DNA from: Tethya wilhelma
Lineage: Eukaryota > Porifera > Demospongiae > Tethyida > Tethyidae
Direction of reading: 5' to 3'
DNA length: 64,000 nt
Assembly: GCA_964030475.1 (NCBI GenBank)
Contig: CAXIPT010000005.1
Span: forward strand, 2,480,940-2,544,939
Part shown: one piece after another, positions 1 through 11,159 of the stretch
How positions within the stretch are numbered: the first letter of the stretch is position 1
Layout: every line of letters begins with the position of its first letter
Made by a program: the position numbers and the translations under genes
Notes under the pieces: generated by a model
The model's input: only the letters and a program-made list of their open reading frames with translations
Told to the model about the DNA's origin: nothing
The model's database searches: none

Positions 1-578
1 AGAGCGCTAGTGGGAAGCCACCATAGTGCCATTTTTGTTCACTAACGTACTTAAGTACTTCCTAACTGACTCAGTGAGGATTTCCAGAGAACCAGAATGT
101 GTTGAGCCGACTTTGACAGCACAAAGTAAGTTCTTTTCTTGGGTACTACATTCCTTGATACTCGTTTTCATAGTAAATAGGCCTAAACAATAACTAGAAA
201 GCTTTGAAACTTAGTGTATAAATTCATGTACTACAATGCAGCCATCTCTGAGGTAGAGTTCAAAGGTCATTTATCCACGTGGCATTATTATGCGCATGCG
301 CACAAGCCTTCTCCAGCATTATAATTTATAGCTGCATGTACGTAGCTGCTACTCAAGCTTTTTGTAGGGACTAACCAGTCTCTGATAGTCTCCACATTTA
401 TAATATTATTATGACATTGCGGACCCATAATTATGAGGGATTAAGAATAAAAATGAAGTAGTCATGTGCCGAAATTGAGACCCATTCCTTGTTCCATTAC
501 TTTTTACTACACTGCCCATTCCTACACTTCTTATTTTTTGAAATTTTTATTACTTGTAATAATTAAGAGGAACTTCAT
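1..578 (-). mobile_element. Truncated copy of dispersed element family R1
   Basis: Bases 1-400 are the reverse complement of roughly 34650-35055, including the block GGAAGCCACCATAGTGCC. Bases 455-550 match one terminal inverted repeat of the inner fold-back at 34233-34626. The middle and one arm are missing. No coding capacity seen. The element is cut by the window edge. Confidence 0.75.
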
Positions 579-591
579 CAATCAGAATGCA

Positions 592-1163
592 AGTAGTGAC
601 ATTTTATGTTGACGACCCTTTTCCTTTTTTGCATTAAAACATGCACTTGACAATGTCCAATTCTCCTCCATGTTGACTTTTGTGTTGGTACTATTGTAAC
701 AGTTAAACTATCTGATCTATTTAATGAGTGTATGTATTATCACTGGGTATACAGGTACAATACAGAGTAGAACAGACTTTGAACTCGACTCATTCTTTGC
801 TTTCCAATCTGCCTGGTAAGATGATAGTTTGTATTCAGTTGATCATCTCAACCATTAGGTGTCCTGGGAGGTGAACATGACACTAGGTCTAGTAGCTATG
901 ATAGTGAAATGGAGACTACTTCACGTAATGCTCCTTGTAACTCACATGGGATATGCCAAATCAAGACGATGGACTTCTGAATCAAGACTGATGTGTTTTG
1001 TGGGAGATGAGCTCAACCATAGAACCAGTTGTACGGCGTAGCTCTGATAGTGAAACGGAGGAGGCTTCTGAGACATCTACCTCTGCTACAGACTCGATCA
1101 CCTTGCAAACTCTCTGTTTTGAAATTACGCAATCTGTTATTCAAAAAATGCTCTTAGTTATTN

Positions 1164-1165
<2 letters not shown>
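592..1165 (+). pseudogene. Internally deleted copy of the 1239-codon disordered-protein gene
   Basis: This stretch is the plus-strand homologue of the minus-strand gene at 43675-47411. It keeps an upstream exon (about 773-831, ending in a good GTAAGA donor), the start of the large exon from about 860 (reading GGEHDTRSS then SDSEMET), then a jump at about 1063 straight to the last codons of the gene (TSTSATDS onward, 1071-1162). More than 1000 codons are therefore missing. Small indels and stops break the frame around 950-1050. It ends at the N at 1163. It shares derived sequence near 950-990 with the copy at 4490-5160, so those two are closer to each other than to the long gene. Confidence 0.75.

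Positions 1166-1239
<74 letters not shown>
1163..1239. repeat. Gap base followed by (CA)n microsatellite
   Basis: A single N at 1163 is followed by about 38 uninterrupted CA units. The N sits exactly where the pseudogene on the left stops, so this is probably a contig join rather than a miscalled base. Confidence 0.9.
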
Positions 1240-1241
<2 letters not shown>

Positions 1242-1341
1242 ATGATTAGTCTAGAGACTAGTTCAAAGAGGTGTTTATAGTACTTCAACTCTACATATTA
1301 AGCACACTATAACAATGACAACAACACTGATAGGTACTCAC

Positions 1342-2541
1342 AAGCTGTATAAATGGAGTGGCTCTTTCTTCTCCTGGACATGCACACACAGCACACCACT
1401 CCACACACCACCAGAACCACCAGTAGTGCGGCCATCACACCAGCAGGCACAGCAATGACCACCACCAGGAGCTCAGAGGAGAGACCACCACCATCGATAC
1501 CACCACTAGCCTTGGTGGTAACAGGCTCCACTACAGCTGTAGTACTGAGAGTGGTGAATGGGGGCATAGTGGTCATCTCTTCGAGAAGACAACTGTCAGT
1601 TCTACGATAGCAAGAGCATAAATTATTATAATAAGCATAATTATTACAATTCATAATACTCTTGATGATAATAGTATTGGTTGGTATCAAAGTAACAAAC
1701 ATAATATTTGTTACATTAATTATTACATAGCATTTAAATTCTGTACAACTAGGCTAACTAGTGCAATACATTTCTGACCTGCGATTTGTTTCGTTGCCCA
1801 TGCACACACTGAGACCACTTCCATCGTCACTTGATACACCTGAGGAGGACAAGAGACTTAAGGGAATAAATAGTTATCTTTATAGCCTATAGTTACAATG
1901 CATGTATACATAGTGTGGGCAATTTCACGTGTACAATGCATACACACAATGCTGCAATTGACTTACATATCTCCAATGCAAAAAGAGGCACCAGTGAGTC
2001 TGACTCCAGGTTCTGCAGAGACAACTGGTCATCACGAGGTCCCTGTCTGGAAATGAAGTAGCTCTGGTAGTCCATCAACTGGTCTCCACTGCCCTGAGTG
2101 AGAGGCTCGTAAAGATAAGGCACAAAAGAAGCGACTCTCTCAGTCCTCCACAAGAGCCCGAGGATGTCTCCCTCTTGGACAGGCAGCCCGGGCGAGGTTG
2201 GACCACTCTCATGGATGTACGCTACATCACCATTGTCCAGTCTGACTCGTGAGGTGGAGCACTCGTCAAGAAACTCCTGAGCTACTCTAATGTACGTTGC
2301 TGGCTCTGGGTTTGCCAGTCTCCATATGCTGAGTTCAGGTTGTGCTCCACCTGACCCGTCTGTTGCTGCAAACTTCCATCCAATGATGGTGCCGTTCACT
2401 GTGAATCTAATGTCAGGGAACAGACGCTGTTCTGCAGAGAGTTTGTTCAGTTGAGATTGAGACTGTCTTAGCAGGGTTTCAACATTGTCTGGATCAACGA
2501 GAACTGTGACACCAACACTAGTGCTGGAGCTGGAGGTAGCT

Positions 2542-2581
<40 letters not shown>

Positions 2582-3770
2582 GTACATTAACACAGTTACA
2601 TTCCAAGGCTTTAACAAATTTCACTAGGAATTTTATTCAAGGAGGCTATACTTTCACCATGAAATTGCATTGTGTGAGCCTGATGACATACATACAGGAG
2701 AACAAAGCTTAAGGCAAATTTACCCCTATGCTTATAATCATTATACATAATAATTTTATAATAAGTATAGAGTGGGTGCATGGAGGTATATTACTCCCAT
2801 AATAATAATATTACACCATGGTAAAATGTACAGAGTGATAAGTGTAGAATCGGAAGCTGACAATCAACTTCCTTTTGGTAAAAATAAGCTTTTAAATTTT
2901 CTTGAATGTGATCACTTCCAAACACTTTCAGTTTTGATGACTTCACCTACAATGTTCTATAACTCCATGTATGCACGAAAACAAGCTGTATACTTCACTG
3001 CTTGCTGGGGAGGGGGATTGTGCAATACAAACCAGTATACCTGACATTTGATACCAACGCTAGCCATAGATAGGGACTTAGCTGGGGCTAGGACAGAGTA
3101 CATTTCAGGTTACAATAGTGCAGGAATCTAATACCTCCCAAGGATATAGATATGGTGTAACAAACAACCCATTCACAGCTGTCACCAATAACACCTTTAG
3201 TAGCTCCAGGCAAGCCCCAAGCCCAGCCAGCAATGTAAAGAAAAACAAACTAATGTATATATTATGCATGGCCCAAATAGTTATTCAATTTTGTGATGTT
3301 TTATGTAAATAGCAGCAGATCAATGGGGACCGCTGACTCGACTATATTGTGATACTCTATGCTAACTCTAGCACACACCCCACACACACACACAGTGCAT
3401 AACATACGTCTACAGTATGCAACTTTGACAATAACACTATATTCCGATCAAACAAAATCCGATCACAATGATGTAACAGGATTAGGTGTCAAGTAGTCAG
3501 CCTACATGAATATGCAGTCAATCAAGTAACAATCCCAAACTTATGAAATATTTGTGGTCAGCATACACAGTTCCAACAGCTGAGACCCTTCAAACTCTTA
3601 CCCAACAGGAGAAACAGCTGCTTAGTCTCAAGACCAAGTCTTCACAGGGTACAATCATCATGATCTAATGAGCACACAATGTACACTGAGTGTCATGGTT
3701 CTTGATTACCTTTTCCAAGTAAAATCAAAACAAGAATTGCCATAGATATTGGAGTCAGGCTTTTTCTCAT
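1342..3770 (-). CDS. Single-pass membrane protein with a sponge-type ectodomain (partial)
   Basis: Four minus-strand exons are supported: 3770-3710 (ATG, then a hydrophobic signal peptide beginning MRKSLTPISMAILVLIL), 2539-1967, 1839-1779 and 1601-1342. Donors GTAATC, GTAAGT, GTCAGA and GTGAGT and AG acceptors fit, and the phases of the last three exons join in frame. The 2539-1967 exon encodes an extracellular module with FPDIRFTVNGTIIGW, PELSIWR, TYIRV and GDILGLLWR; I remember this module as common in sponge predicted proteins but know no Pfam name. Exon 1601-1342 gives a Thr-rich stalk, a membrane segment (VVVIAVPAGVMAALLVVLVV), a Cys-rich juxtamembrane turn and SRRRKS as a stop-transfer signal. 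The cytoplasmic end is missing before the gap at 1163. One or more exons between 3710 and 2539 probably exist but I could not define them. The link of exon 3770-3710 to the rest is inference. Confidence 0.6.
2543..2578. repeat. (GT)n microsatellite at an intron 3' end
   Basis: About 16 GT units on the plus strand. On the minus strand they form the CA-rich tract just before the acceptor of the exon starting at 2539, so its length could affect splicing of that exon. Confidence 0.85.
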
Positions 3771-4480
3771 CGTGCTGCAATGATTGAATGTCCAATAATA
3801 AATATAATGTTGTGATCGAGATTTATAACAATCTTCTAGTCCAAGTGTCCAACCCCAGATTGCTGCTGAGAGTGTAGTCTATCAGTAGAATAATAAATAA
3901 ACGTTTGTTAGTGATCGATGAATGGTCTCAACTGTCCTAGCTCCTATCAGTGATGCTTAGTGTTCTCCAAGTGACATAGTATCAATACACTCAAGACTAG
4001 AAGCTCTTAGCTGTTTGGTAAGAAAAAAAAATATTACCAAGAGTGAATGATAACTGAAATCATAAAATATTAAAAGCCTGGCCAATGCTAGCTCTCATTC
4101 CTATTCATAATTTTTAACAGATTGTGGTACCTTACTGCACCCATAAACATCCTAATTACATCAATCTGTAGTAATTGAATTAAAAAATTAAAGCTCAATA
4201 TATTGATTTTGACCAAGTCACAGTGAGTACTTGCAAGCTAGTAGCTAACACAAGCTAAATCTTTCATAAAATTTATATATATAGTACTAGATCTACGTCT
4301 GGTGCCTCGCTTTCTGCCATGACTGTTGGCTGGAGCAGTCATCATGCTTCAAGAGCTAGTTTTACAAAACGCAGTAGATCTACAGTAGACACTCACCTAC
4401 TATAAGATGTCGAATTCTGTATTATTTTCTTCAGTATTCAGGTAATATCATGCAGCCAAAGACAATAAGATGCAAGTTGA
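3771..4480. other. No gene recognised
   Basis: AT-rich upstream region of the membrane protein gene. I see no open frame, RNA gene or clear promoter element here. Confidence 0.5.
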
Positions 4481-4489
4481 AGTACGTAC

Positions 4490-5160
4490 GCTCACACACT
4501 TTTGTTTACTGATCAAGCTGCAGCTGTATCAACCAACTGTAGGTTGGAACAGGAAATTAAACCACAAAACCAGCCTTTGGTAATGGCAGCATTGGTAAAA
4601 ACTTGTATGGAATGGTAACACACTATACATCATGTTGAGAGTGAATAATAATACACATAAAATTAATCACAACTCTTGATTCAGAAGTCCATCGTCTTGA
4701 TTTGGCATATCCCATGTGAGTTACAAGGAGCATTACGTGAAGTAGTCTCCATTTCACTATCAGAGCTACTAGACCTAGTGTCATGTTCACCTCCCAGGAC
4801 ACCTAATGGTTGGGATTATCACCAACTTCATAGTACAAGCTAGGCTGAAAGATAGACATCAAGCAATGCTGCTTTATATAGAATAATACACAAACAAACA
4901 AAAGTTCTATGTGACTATATATCAGAGGACAGCTAATAATACTAATGTATAGTGAGTATATAGATAGATGTGACACAATTTTATGAACTGAATACAAACT
5001 ATCATCTTACCAGGCAGATTGGAAAGCAAAGAATGGGTCGAGTTCAAAGTCTGTTCTGCTCTGTATTGTACCTGTATACCCAGGATAATACATACACTCA
5101 TTAAATACATCAGATAGTTTAACTGTTACAATAGTACCAACACAAAAGTCAATATGGAGG
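4490..5160 (-). pseudogene. Second internally deleted copy of the 1239-codon gene
   Basis: Minus-strand homologue of the gene at 43675-47411. Bases 4490-4670 match its 3' flank (43460-43650). Bases 4680-4800 match the beginning of its large exon. Bases 4810-4985 match its upstream intron. Bases 4990-5060 match the upstream exon also seen at 773-831. The body of the coding region is absent. It is inverted relative to the copy at 592-1165, so the two flank the membrane protein gene like the arms of a large inverted repeat. Confidence 0.75.
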
Positions 5161-5224
5161 AGAATTGACATTGTCAAGTGTTTTAATGCAAAACAGGAAA
5201 AGGGTCGTCAACATAAAATGCCAC

Positions 5225-5910
5225 TACTATCTCTACCGCTGCCTTGTCCTACCTACCCTTGACTACTGTAGCTGTGTCTGGGATCCGAGCCCGAGGTTCC
5301 TGATTGACAAGCTGGAGGCAGTGCAGAAGTTTGCCACCAAAGTGATCCTCAAGCAGTGGTCGAGCTCTAGGTGCTTTCACCCCCTACCTCACTCCAATGT
5401 CTCCCACCCCTTAATCAGTGTTAAACTCTTTTCGTGAGAGGAGGTGGAAGCAGAAAGCATTAGTATGTGCCAGAATTCTCAAGGGCTGTTCAATCATCCC
5501 ACCAACTGTCTATTCACTCAATCCCAACACAAGCACTAGACTCAATCACTCCTTTTCATTGGCCACTCCCTTTGCCAAGACTTCTGCACAGCAATCTTCC
5601 TTTTTCGTCAGCAGCACCCGTATCTGGAACAGTCTACCTTGTCATGTTGTCTCAGCTCCATCTGGGTTATCTTTTAAATCTAGACTGAAATCTTTAACAT
5701 TGTTTACCATTTAAGCCTTGTTTCTGTCAGTTGCTTGTTTTTATTTCTGTCTCTATGTATAGTTGCTGTAGTTGCTTTCTCTTTTGTCTATTTTCCTTTT
5801 GCCGGACTGGCTTTATATTAGCATTTAGTTGCTACTTGCCAAATGTCCTAATGCTCACTCTATTGTGCAGTAAAGAGTTTACATAAAAAAAAAAAAAATA
5901 AAAAAAAATA
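5225..5910 (+). pseudogene. 3' end of a non-LTR retrotransposon (reverse transcriptase tail)
   Basis: Two overlapping frames give the C-terminal part of a CR1/L2/Jockey-type reverse transcriptase ORF. First comes YYLYRCLVLPTLDYCSCVWD with LEAVQKFATKVILKQW. After a frameshift near 5420 come RRWKQKALVCARILKG, then SSFFVSSTRIWNSLPCHVVS. These resemble the thumb and C-terminal segments of such ORFs. The tail ends in an A-rich run at 5884-5909, consistent with target-primed insertion of a 5'-truncated copy. The catalytic core and endonuclease are absent, so it is dead. Confidence 0.8.
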
Positions 5911-5968
5911 GTAACTCAATGTATCTTATTGTAGGTCTTGAGTACATCAAGCAACTCTGTGCTGCCGA

Positions 5969-5969
5969 N
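5969..5969. other. Gap base
   Basis: Single N between the retrotransposon tail and the tandem-repeat region. Treated as a probable contig join by analogy with the other Ns. Confidence 0.6.
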
Positions 5970-6816
5970 CTATGTTCAACAAAACTTGATTACTTTTAGA
6001 GTCTAACATAACCACAATGGGTGATATATCGATCCTTAGCCAACGTTATGTCAGTTATAGAGTAGAAGATGGTGTGTCTAATGAGAGCAGTGACAACATT
6101 AAAGTAGGAGAGGTGGATAGCTAAGTTTAACAGAACTTGCTTACTTTGAGAGTCCAACACATACTCAATGCAGGTGATGTATCCTTGTAAACAACGAAAC
6201 GTTACTTATTAGTAAGACATGGCATTCCTAATGAGAGCAGTGAAAACAATAAAGTATCATATAAGCTCATTGCTACGTGTTATAACTGTCAGTTGTTTGT
6301 AGGCTTGTCATAGCAAGTAAATTCTTACCCATTACATCACCTTGCTGTAACACATTATGCACCTGTACCTGTTTTAACCCACTGTTTTTGTGTCTGTCAG
6401 TCATAACTGATGATGGTCCACACACCAAAATGCCTTGTATTCTTACTTGCTATGACAAGCTCACAAGCAACTGACTGCAAAAAAAGTATGTAAACAAAAG
6501 AGGAGATGGTTAGTTATGTTTGAAAGGAATTGCTTACTTTGAGAGTTCAACAATAGGATGGAGTAAGACATAGTGTGTCTAATGAGACCAGCGACTGCAT
6601 TAAAGTATGCAAATAAAAAGACAGATGGTTAGCTAAGTTTAACAGAACTTGCTTACTTGAGAGTCCAAAAAATCCACAATATGGGTGTGTGTATCCAGCT
6701 TAGTCAATGAAACGTCAGTTAGAGTAAGACAGGGTGTTCCTAATGAGAGCAGTGACAACAATAAAATATCTTATTATATACTTATATAGTTACTATACTA
6801 AGTTAAGTACAGAGGT

Positions 6817-6860
6817 AGCGGGCAATAACTTCCCGTATTGCCCTGCTGTTATTGCCCGCT
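6817..6860. repeat. Perfect 12 bp stem-loop
   Basis: AGCGGGCAATAA at 6817-6828 pairs with TTATTGCCCGCT at 6849-6860, leaving a 20 nt loop. It lies just upstream of the CCAAT/TATA block at 6885-6990. Confidence 0.7.
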
Positions 6861-6884
6861 TGCAGAAATTTGTTCGCGCTATGC

Positions 6885-6990
6885 TCAGCCAATCACGCTG
6901 CACAAAAATCAATTTTACGCGCGAATTTTAACCAATCACAGATAATCGTTGCCACGGTATAAAAGAAGGCTGCATAGAAACCACTGCCAG
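6885..6990 (+). promoter_or_regulatory. Promoter-like block with two CCAAT boxes and a TATA box
   Basis: AGCCAATCACGC at about 6888 and AACCAATCACAG at about 6930 lie upstream of GGTATAAAAGAAGG at 6956-6969. CCAAT to TATA spacing of 25-70 bp suits an RNA polymerase II core promoter. No long frame follows. It may be the promoter of a transposon or a non-coding transcript. Confidence 0.4.
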
Positions 6991-7640
6991 TTTTTTTGTA
7001 AATGCTTGGAGAGGTAAACAGTCATAACTGATGAAGGTCCACAGACCGAAACCTGGCTCTTGTATTTCTTACTGTGACAAGCTCACAAGCAACTGACAGC
7101 AAAACACAAAAGGAGAGGTGATTAGCTATGTTTGAAAGGAATTGCTTACTTTGAGATTTCAACAATAGGGGTGGTGTATCCTTAGCAACTATCACACACG
7201 ATGGAGTATAACACAGTGTATCTAGTGAGAGCAGTGACTGCAATAAAGTATGTAAACAAAGGAGAAATGATTACTTTAGCTAATTTAAAAGAAATTACGT
7301 ACTTTGAAAGTCCAACACAACCACAATAAGGATGATGTATCCTTTGCCAACGTCATGTCAGTAGAGTAAGACATGGTGCGTCTAATGAGAGCAGTGACAA
7401 GCTAAGTTTTGCTTACTTTGAGAGTCCTGAATGCATCCTTAGCCACATTGGTTAGTAAGACAGGGTGCGTCTAATGAGAGCAGTGACTGCAATAAAGAAG
7501 ACAAACAAAAGGAGAGATGGTTAGCTCTATTTTCTTTTGCTTTGAAGAGTCCAACACATCCACAATACGGGTGATGCTTCTAAGCCAACATCACAGAGTC
7601 AGTCTTACTGTCCATGCAACCCATATAGGATTGACGTATC

Positions 7641-8420
7641 CTTGGTCAACGCTGAATATTGAGAGTTGCAGTGGCACCGTTTATTTGTGAGGTGGTTATG
7701 TTATATATTTAGCCATAATTTCAACAGGCTTGGCTAAAGTTGCAAGCATATTTGATTTCAGTTACAGGTCACCTCTTCATTAGGTTTTACTTAGACACTA
7801 TCAACTCACATGTGTGTTTCTCCAAATATGCAAGGAGGTACAGAGAGAATCAGTCAGGTAGTGAGCTTCCCCTGCTCCTCAGCTGGCTCAAAAGCAACCT
7901 GGAGGCCTGGCATTCACCGATGCGGATGCATGGCCTATGGATACTCAGCAGGATAATGCTTTCAATTTTGCTTGGATGTCGTTATTTTGGACCATTTGTA
8001 TATACGGTAGTATATGTCTACCATAGCCGGGTAATACTTGGTTACAACAGATAATAAAGTCTACCTAATAGCCCGAAAATAACACGTGAAGCGGGTGCGG
8101 TGTGGACTCCTCTCAACCTCTCAGGCAGTACTCTAAATACCAGTTCAAAGTTCAATTTTGCTTCTCTATTTATACGCATGACTGCCATAAAATGAAAATT
8201 TTAGATAGGCGTGGCTTCCTGCTTGGCCGCATCGTGCCAGGCCGCCACGTGCAAGAGTGCCCTGACCCGCGCGGCCCCGGCCCCTGCGTGCGCATGCATT
8301 CAGTACGCGGGTACCCAAGGCGTGCACAGATATTCCGAGGACAATCTTCGCGAGAAGTTTTGTACGCGCGAGATACACTTTTGCACTCCTTTTTGTAGTT
8401 CAATACCTAGACTCATTAAT
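7641..8420. other. Mostly unassigned, with a GC-rich CpG-dense patch at 8195-8370
   Basis: A 104-codon open frame at 7740-8054 resembles nothing I know and is probably chance. The stretch 8195-8370 is much richer in G, C and CpG than its surroundings (for example CGCGCGGCCCCGGCCCC) and lies upstream of the transposase remnant, so it could be an old promoter island or part of that transposon. Confidence 0.35.
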
Positions 8421-8640
8421 ACATGTTTTTATTTCTGATATCTTTATAAAATTATATACATGATAAAAATGCTACATATGAAACTTTTAATAAATAGCTG
8501 CATTATTTTTCTGATATTTTTATAATAATCATACATATAATATGCACAAAAATGTAACATGATATTTTTAAATAATCATACATATAATATTATGCATCGT
8601 GAAATTTTTTATTTTGATATATGTTTTATTACAGTTAATA
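8420..8640. repeat. AT-rich short tandem repeats
   Basis: The phrase ATAATCATACATATAATAT and close variants recur about every 55-65 bp just before the transposase frame. No coding content. Confidence 0.6.
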
Positions 8641-8722
8641 TTTTTGTCTTGTTTGGACTGCCATAACAGATTGTCAGTGCCAGAGTACTAGTAGTACAAA
8701 GCTAAGTTCCCAGTAGATTGAA

Positions 8723-10262
8723 ATGCAAGGAAGCTCTGCCTACAGTGAAGACATTCGTTGGAGGATGGTTTTTCAGAGATATGGACATGGGCTAAGCTAC
8801 AGGGCAATTGGTGAGAAACTTAATGTGGATCCAGCTACTGTGTTCAGGACTGTGGCTCTTTTTGACAGAACAGGAAGTGTCAAAAAAGCAGAGTATCCTA
8901 AAGGTCAGTGTCACTATCTCCAGAAATTTACTGATGTAGATGCCTTTGTACTACTACAGGCTGTTCTTGAACAGCCTGGCATTCATCTGCATGAACTTTG
9001 CATGCAAGTTTCTGCACAAGAATGGATTTTCTAGGCAAAGACTTGACAGAATCGCTCTACAGCGAAGTGACACTCTCAGAAGAAACTATTTTGACAATAT
9101 TTCTCTCTTTAGGGCAGACATGTTCGTCTTCATTGACGAAAATGGCTCTGACAGACGCGACTGTTTAAGAAAGTATGCTTATAGTTTAAGAGGAATGCCG
9201 CCTAAAGCACTGGCACTATTCAGTCGAGGAAGACATGTAACATCAATTGCAGCAATGAGTATGGATGGGGTATTGGAGACCAGCTTTATAGAAGGAGGCG
9301 TGTGTGCCGATGCTTTTAAGGATTTCCTTTCAATGGTGTTAATAAGAACAGTATCATAGTAATGGAAAACGCATCAATACACCACGTCGAAAATGTTTTT
9401 AACCCTTGGTGAGCATGCGCAGCAGGAGTCATTTTGTCTGTGTGTGTGTGTTCCAACTATATCTCAAGAACGGCAGCTCCAGTCTTCAAAAGCGGCATAC
9501 CAAGGTAAAATAATCGAGATTTATCTACACAAAGAATTCAACAAAAGCCTGTAGTTCCTGAGATATGAAGCTTTTCAGCCTCTTTGAGCGCTAAGCTTCG
9601 AGGCCACACCCATAATTTTGGGGGACGAGCCTGAGCGAGCTTCATAGCATAGACAGTAGAAGCTTAGTTATTGATATGAAATGGCCTGAGGTCCTTTTAC
9701 AAAGCAACAAAAGCCTATAGTTTCTGAAATCTGAGGCTTTTCAGCCTATCTGAGCTAAGCTTCGAGGCCACACCCATTCATCCTGTTAAAATTTTGGGGC
9801 AAGCATGAGGGGCGAGCCTGAGCGAGTCCCATAGCAGACCTGCTTATTGATAGTCTCATGAACCAGACTGGCCCGCGAGACTAGCTTATTGATACACACT
9901 CATCGAACTACATTATACAGAAATAACAATATAATATTAGACTACACAATAAACTGCTATAATAAATTATATCAAATACCATCAAAATACTTACAAGATT
10001 CAGTATGTACCCCGCACCAAGGGTTATGCACCTTGGTGCCTTCATTGAACTACTGGAGAGCCTGGGTGTGTTAGTGTATTTCTTACCCCCATACAGTCCT
10101 GATTACAACCCTATTGAGGAGCTTTTCTCCAAGGTCAAGTATTTTCTGAAGGCTAATGAAAGTGTACTGCAAGAAGACTTGCAAACACTCCTACTTATAG
10201 CATATGCAAGTATAACCACAACTGACTGTCAAAACTGGATCAGACATGCTGGCTACTTATAG
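8723..10262 (+). pseudogene. Tc1/IS630-type transposase, broken
   Basis: The N-terminal part (8723-9020) has a helix-turn-helix-like segment (YRAIGEKLNVDPATVFRTV). A frameshift with apparent loss of linker codons at about 9010-9030 leads to GFSRQRLDRIALQRSD and the first catalytic Asp region (FVFIDENGSDRRD, about 9123-9162). A second frameshift near 9340 leads to IIVMENASIHH, where the family normally has VMDN, so the second catalytic Asp reads Glu. A 0.6 kb element (9400-10026) then interrupts the gene. The frame resumes with LPPYSPDYNPIEELF, the third catalytic region, and stops at 10262. With two frameshifts, one active-site substitution and an insertion, it cannot be active. Confidence 0.85.
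9400..10026. mobile_element. Non-autonomous TA-target element inserted in the transposase
   Basis: The ends AACCCTTGGTG (9401-9411) and CACCAAGGGTT are inverted repeats bounded by a duplicated TA (9400-9401 and 10025-10026). Deleting the element together with one TA lets the transposase frame run through, which fixes the boundaries. Inside, a block of about 100 bp with CTAAGCTTCGAGGCCACACC and GAGCCTGAGCGAG occurs twice. No transposase is encoded, so it was mobilised in trans, probably by a Tc1/mariner-class enzyme. Confidence 0.85.
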
Positions 10263-10384
10263 CACAGTAATAATGTATATTGTGATGATGATTTTTTTCA
10301 TGTATACAGTAATCATAATGATGATTTTCCAATGAAGTTTGAGTACCATTAGCTGGCAGTTCTGAATCAGTCAATAGACTAAGT

Positions 10385-11150
10385 CTAGAGTCCACGCAGG
10401 CCAGATAAGATTGAGTCCTTTTGTTCCTGAAACTCAGCAGCAGTTAGGACTTTATCATTAAACAGCTCATTGAGAGTTCGCAAATCCTCAAGGTACCTAC
10501 GTCGTAGATTGGCTTTATTTGGAGACATCTGGAGAGTGGAGCCAGATCTACTCTTGGATGGGGATTTTTCAGCTGGTGAAGGTTTAAGTGCTGGAGCGAA
10601 TGCACTGGCTGCTCCTACAATGACCTCGGATATGTTTTCTTTCCGAGATATTCGTCCTTTCTGTTTTCCTGTTAGAAGTGGGATGGCAGGTGGCTCCTCA
10701 TAACTGTCATGCCTCCCCATTTTGCCCACAGTGTATACTGGGGAGTAGTATAAGCTTCTTTGTGTTTCTCTTCAAGTTCATCTCTAATCTTCTGTTTTCA
10801 TCCTCAGTTCTCTCCCTCTTAGATGGGGGTTGAATATCATCATCTGACTTTCGCTTCTGTCCTTCTTCTTTACCCTTTCGATCACACTATAATTTTATTT
10901 CATCTCCACAGTCATACTCTTCGTACATTTTCTCTAGGTCTTTGTCACGAACAAGCCATCGTTTTTTCTCACCCCTGCCTTCCAGATATCCAATACTTCT
11001 TTTTGTTGATACATTCTCAGAGAAATCTTCAGTGACTTCTGCTTTCAGAGACTCAATTGATTCAAACCTTTTTGTTTCATCATGCCACGAAAACTCCATA
11101 CAATCCCTTTTGTTTTTAGGATTTATAAATCGAACAAGATAGCGATAATG
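10385..11150 (-). pseudogene. Decayed hypothetical gene with a SHOCT-like C-terminus
   Basis: The minus-strand frames read in order: FSWHDETKRFESIESLK and KRWLVRDKDLEKMYEEYD; an in-frame TAG at about 10887; a charged stretch (DDIQPPSKRERTEDENRR); then, after frame changes, EKHKEAYTTPQYTLWAK; then HDSYEEPPAIPLLTGKQKG; finally NLRRRYLEDLRTLNELFNDK with LTAAEFQEQKDSIL at the C-terminus. I recognise this order from uncharacterised multi-copy proteins of cnidarians and sponges. The last segment looks like the short C-terminal SHOCT helix pair. At least one nonsense codon and two frameshifts make it a pseudogene. Function unknown. Confidence 0.6.
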
Positions 11151-11159
11151 GTCACTGAA

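Larger units (their letters stand above)
5985..7640. repeat. Degenerate tandem repeat array, unit about 110-160 bp
   Basis: The phrases CTTACTTTGAGAGTCCAAC, GTGATGTATCCTT, AGTAAGACA and CTAATGAGAGCAGTGA recur in the same order at about 5990, 6130, 6535, 6650, 7140, 7300, 7400 and 7550. Units vary in length and carry many substitutions. Interrupting blocks at about 6280-6480 and 7020-7100 share CATAACTGATGATGGTCCAC and the inverted pair GCTTGTCATAGCAAG / CTTGCTATGACAAGC. Confidence 0.8.

Noticed and set aside
5985..7640. Possible CRISPR-like array
   Set aside because: Units are long, variable and degenerate, with no constant short repeat or unique spacers, and the context is eukaryotic.
7740..8054. 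104-codon frame upstream of the transposase
   Set aside because: No recognisable motif, no promoter or partner exon; length is within chance for this region.
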